From: an uncultured Desulfobulbaceae bacterium
Lineage (GTDB): Bacteria; Desulfobacterota; Desulfobulbia; Desulfobulbales; BM004
DNA length: 5,195 nucleotides
Reading direction: 5' to 3'
NCBI GenBank assembly: GCA_947258675.1
Contig: CAMYJP010000169.1
Span: forward strand, 1 to 5,195
Below the pieces are notes generated by a model that was not told where the DNA came from, searched no databases, and saw nothing but the letters and a program-made list of their open reading frames with translations. This document shows, piece by piece, positions 4,901 to 5,195 of the stretch (the stretch's first letter is position 1; every line of letters starts with the position of its first letter). The position numbers and the translations under genes are program-made.

Positions 4901-5195
4901 TTAGTGAGTCTCCGTGGCCATTGAGAGCCGCTTGACGCCCGCTTGCTTGGCGATCGCCAATAGTTGTGCAACTTGCTCATAGGGGACTGTGGCATCAGAT
5001 TCCAGGCGCAATACTAAATCTGGATGTGCTTGCAATTTATAGCTGAGTGCGGCCGTGAGTGTCGCTGCATTGACTGTGGTCTGGTCAAGTTCAAAGTGGC
5101 CATCGGCAAACAGTGTCAGATAGGCTGCCGCAGGTTCTGCGGTGGGGGCCTTAACCGTCTGTGGTAGATTGACCTTGATCGCCTGCGCCAGCAGT
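4901..5195 (-). CDS. exbD: ExbD/TolR-family biopolymer transport protein, C-terminal part
   Basis: Read on the minus strand, the frame is open from the right window edge (first full codon at 5194-5192) to TAA at 4903-4901 and gives 97 residues. It begins LLAQAIKVNLPQ, the segment that follows the single membrane helix in ExbD proteins. It continues with a periplasmic domain containing LTLFADGHFELDQ and LRLESDATVPYEQVAQLL, and ends GVKRLSMATETH. The pattern of a small 'D/G-x-F' strand, a 'D-x-x-VPYE-x-V' helix and a final strand fits ExbD/TolR. ExbD works with ExbB as the inner-membrane proton channel that energises TonB-dependent uptake of iron complexes and other nutrients. The N-terminal cytoplasmic tail and membrane helix lie beyond the window, so the choice of ExbD over TolR rests on the LPQ motif region and is likely but not certain. 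Confidence 0.85.
   Translation of the reverse strand, partial: LLAQAIKVNLPQTVKAPTAEPAAAYLTLFADGHFELDQTTVNAATLTAALSYKLQAHPDLVLRLESDATVPYEQVAQLLAIAKQAGVKRLSMATETH

Noticed and set aside
4947..4960. 14-bp palindrome TTGGCGATCGCCAA, containing a GCGATCGC octamer
   Set aside because: It is made of ordinary exbD codons (Leu-Ala-Ile-Ala) and there is one copy only, so it is most likely coincidental.
1..5195. CRISPR array, tRNA, rRNA or plasmid origin
   Set aside because: No regularly spaced repeats with spacers, no cloverleaf-like segments, no conserved rRNA words and no replication gene were seen.

Overview
The window looks like an accessory (horizontally acquired) stretch of a gammaproteobacterial chromosome. 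It ends at the right in a backbone gene: a minus-strand C-terminal fragment of an ExbD/TolR-type proton-channel protein (4901-5195). The fragment is visibly richer in G+C than the AT-rich sequence to its left. The ExbD type and the cassette-like left part suggest a Shewanella-like or related marine gammaproteobacterium. That is a guess at genus level, because no rRNA or other marker is present.

Left part (1-1115): two small plus-strand genes and the tail of a possible third are separated by inverted repeats. The two genes each begin shortly after the same 11-mer, TTATGTGTCAT (129-139 and 639-649). The segment 129-638 has the layout of an integron gene cassette: one ORF, a stop codon lying inside an outer repeat arm, and a 58-nt attC-like dyad with an outer 9-bp arm pair and an inner 16-bp arm pair. 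The first full gene encodes a 143-aa helical protein with an R-x4-H (RNYLAH) motif typical of HEPN-superfamily proteins. The second encodes a 148-aa protein with three predicted membrane segments.

Middle (1116-1485): 370 bp without a gene. It holds a strong dyad that resembles a REP/RAYT-associated palindrome, a tandem 10-bp repeat, a run of 13 C, and a cluster of five TGGTAA hexamers in both orientations. The last hexamer abuts the start codon of the next gene.

Right part (1486-4736): a tight two-gene operon. The first gene encodes a 358-aa AAA+ ATPase with complete Walker A, Walker B, sensor 1, arginine-finger and sensor 2 motifs plus a C-terminal helix-turn-helix. The second, starting two bases after the first stops, encodes a 723-aa cytoplasmic subtilisin-family (S8) protease with an intact Asp/His/Asn/Ser active site. 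This is the IetA/IetS arrangement, known as the plasmid-stabilising toxin-antitoxin pair of the Agrobacterium Ti plasmid and, from memory, reported as the anti-phage system ietAS. By analogy, the protease is the toxic effector and the ATPase restrains or triggers it. The helix-turn-helix and the TGGTAA cluster suggest that the ATPase also autoregulates the operon. The operon converges on exbD across a 164-bp gap in which I see no convincing terminator.

The main novelty candidates are the repeated operator-like sites with the ATPase helix-turn-helix, and the small HEPN-like/membrane-protein cassettes next to a defence operon.
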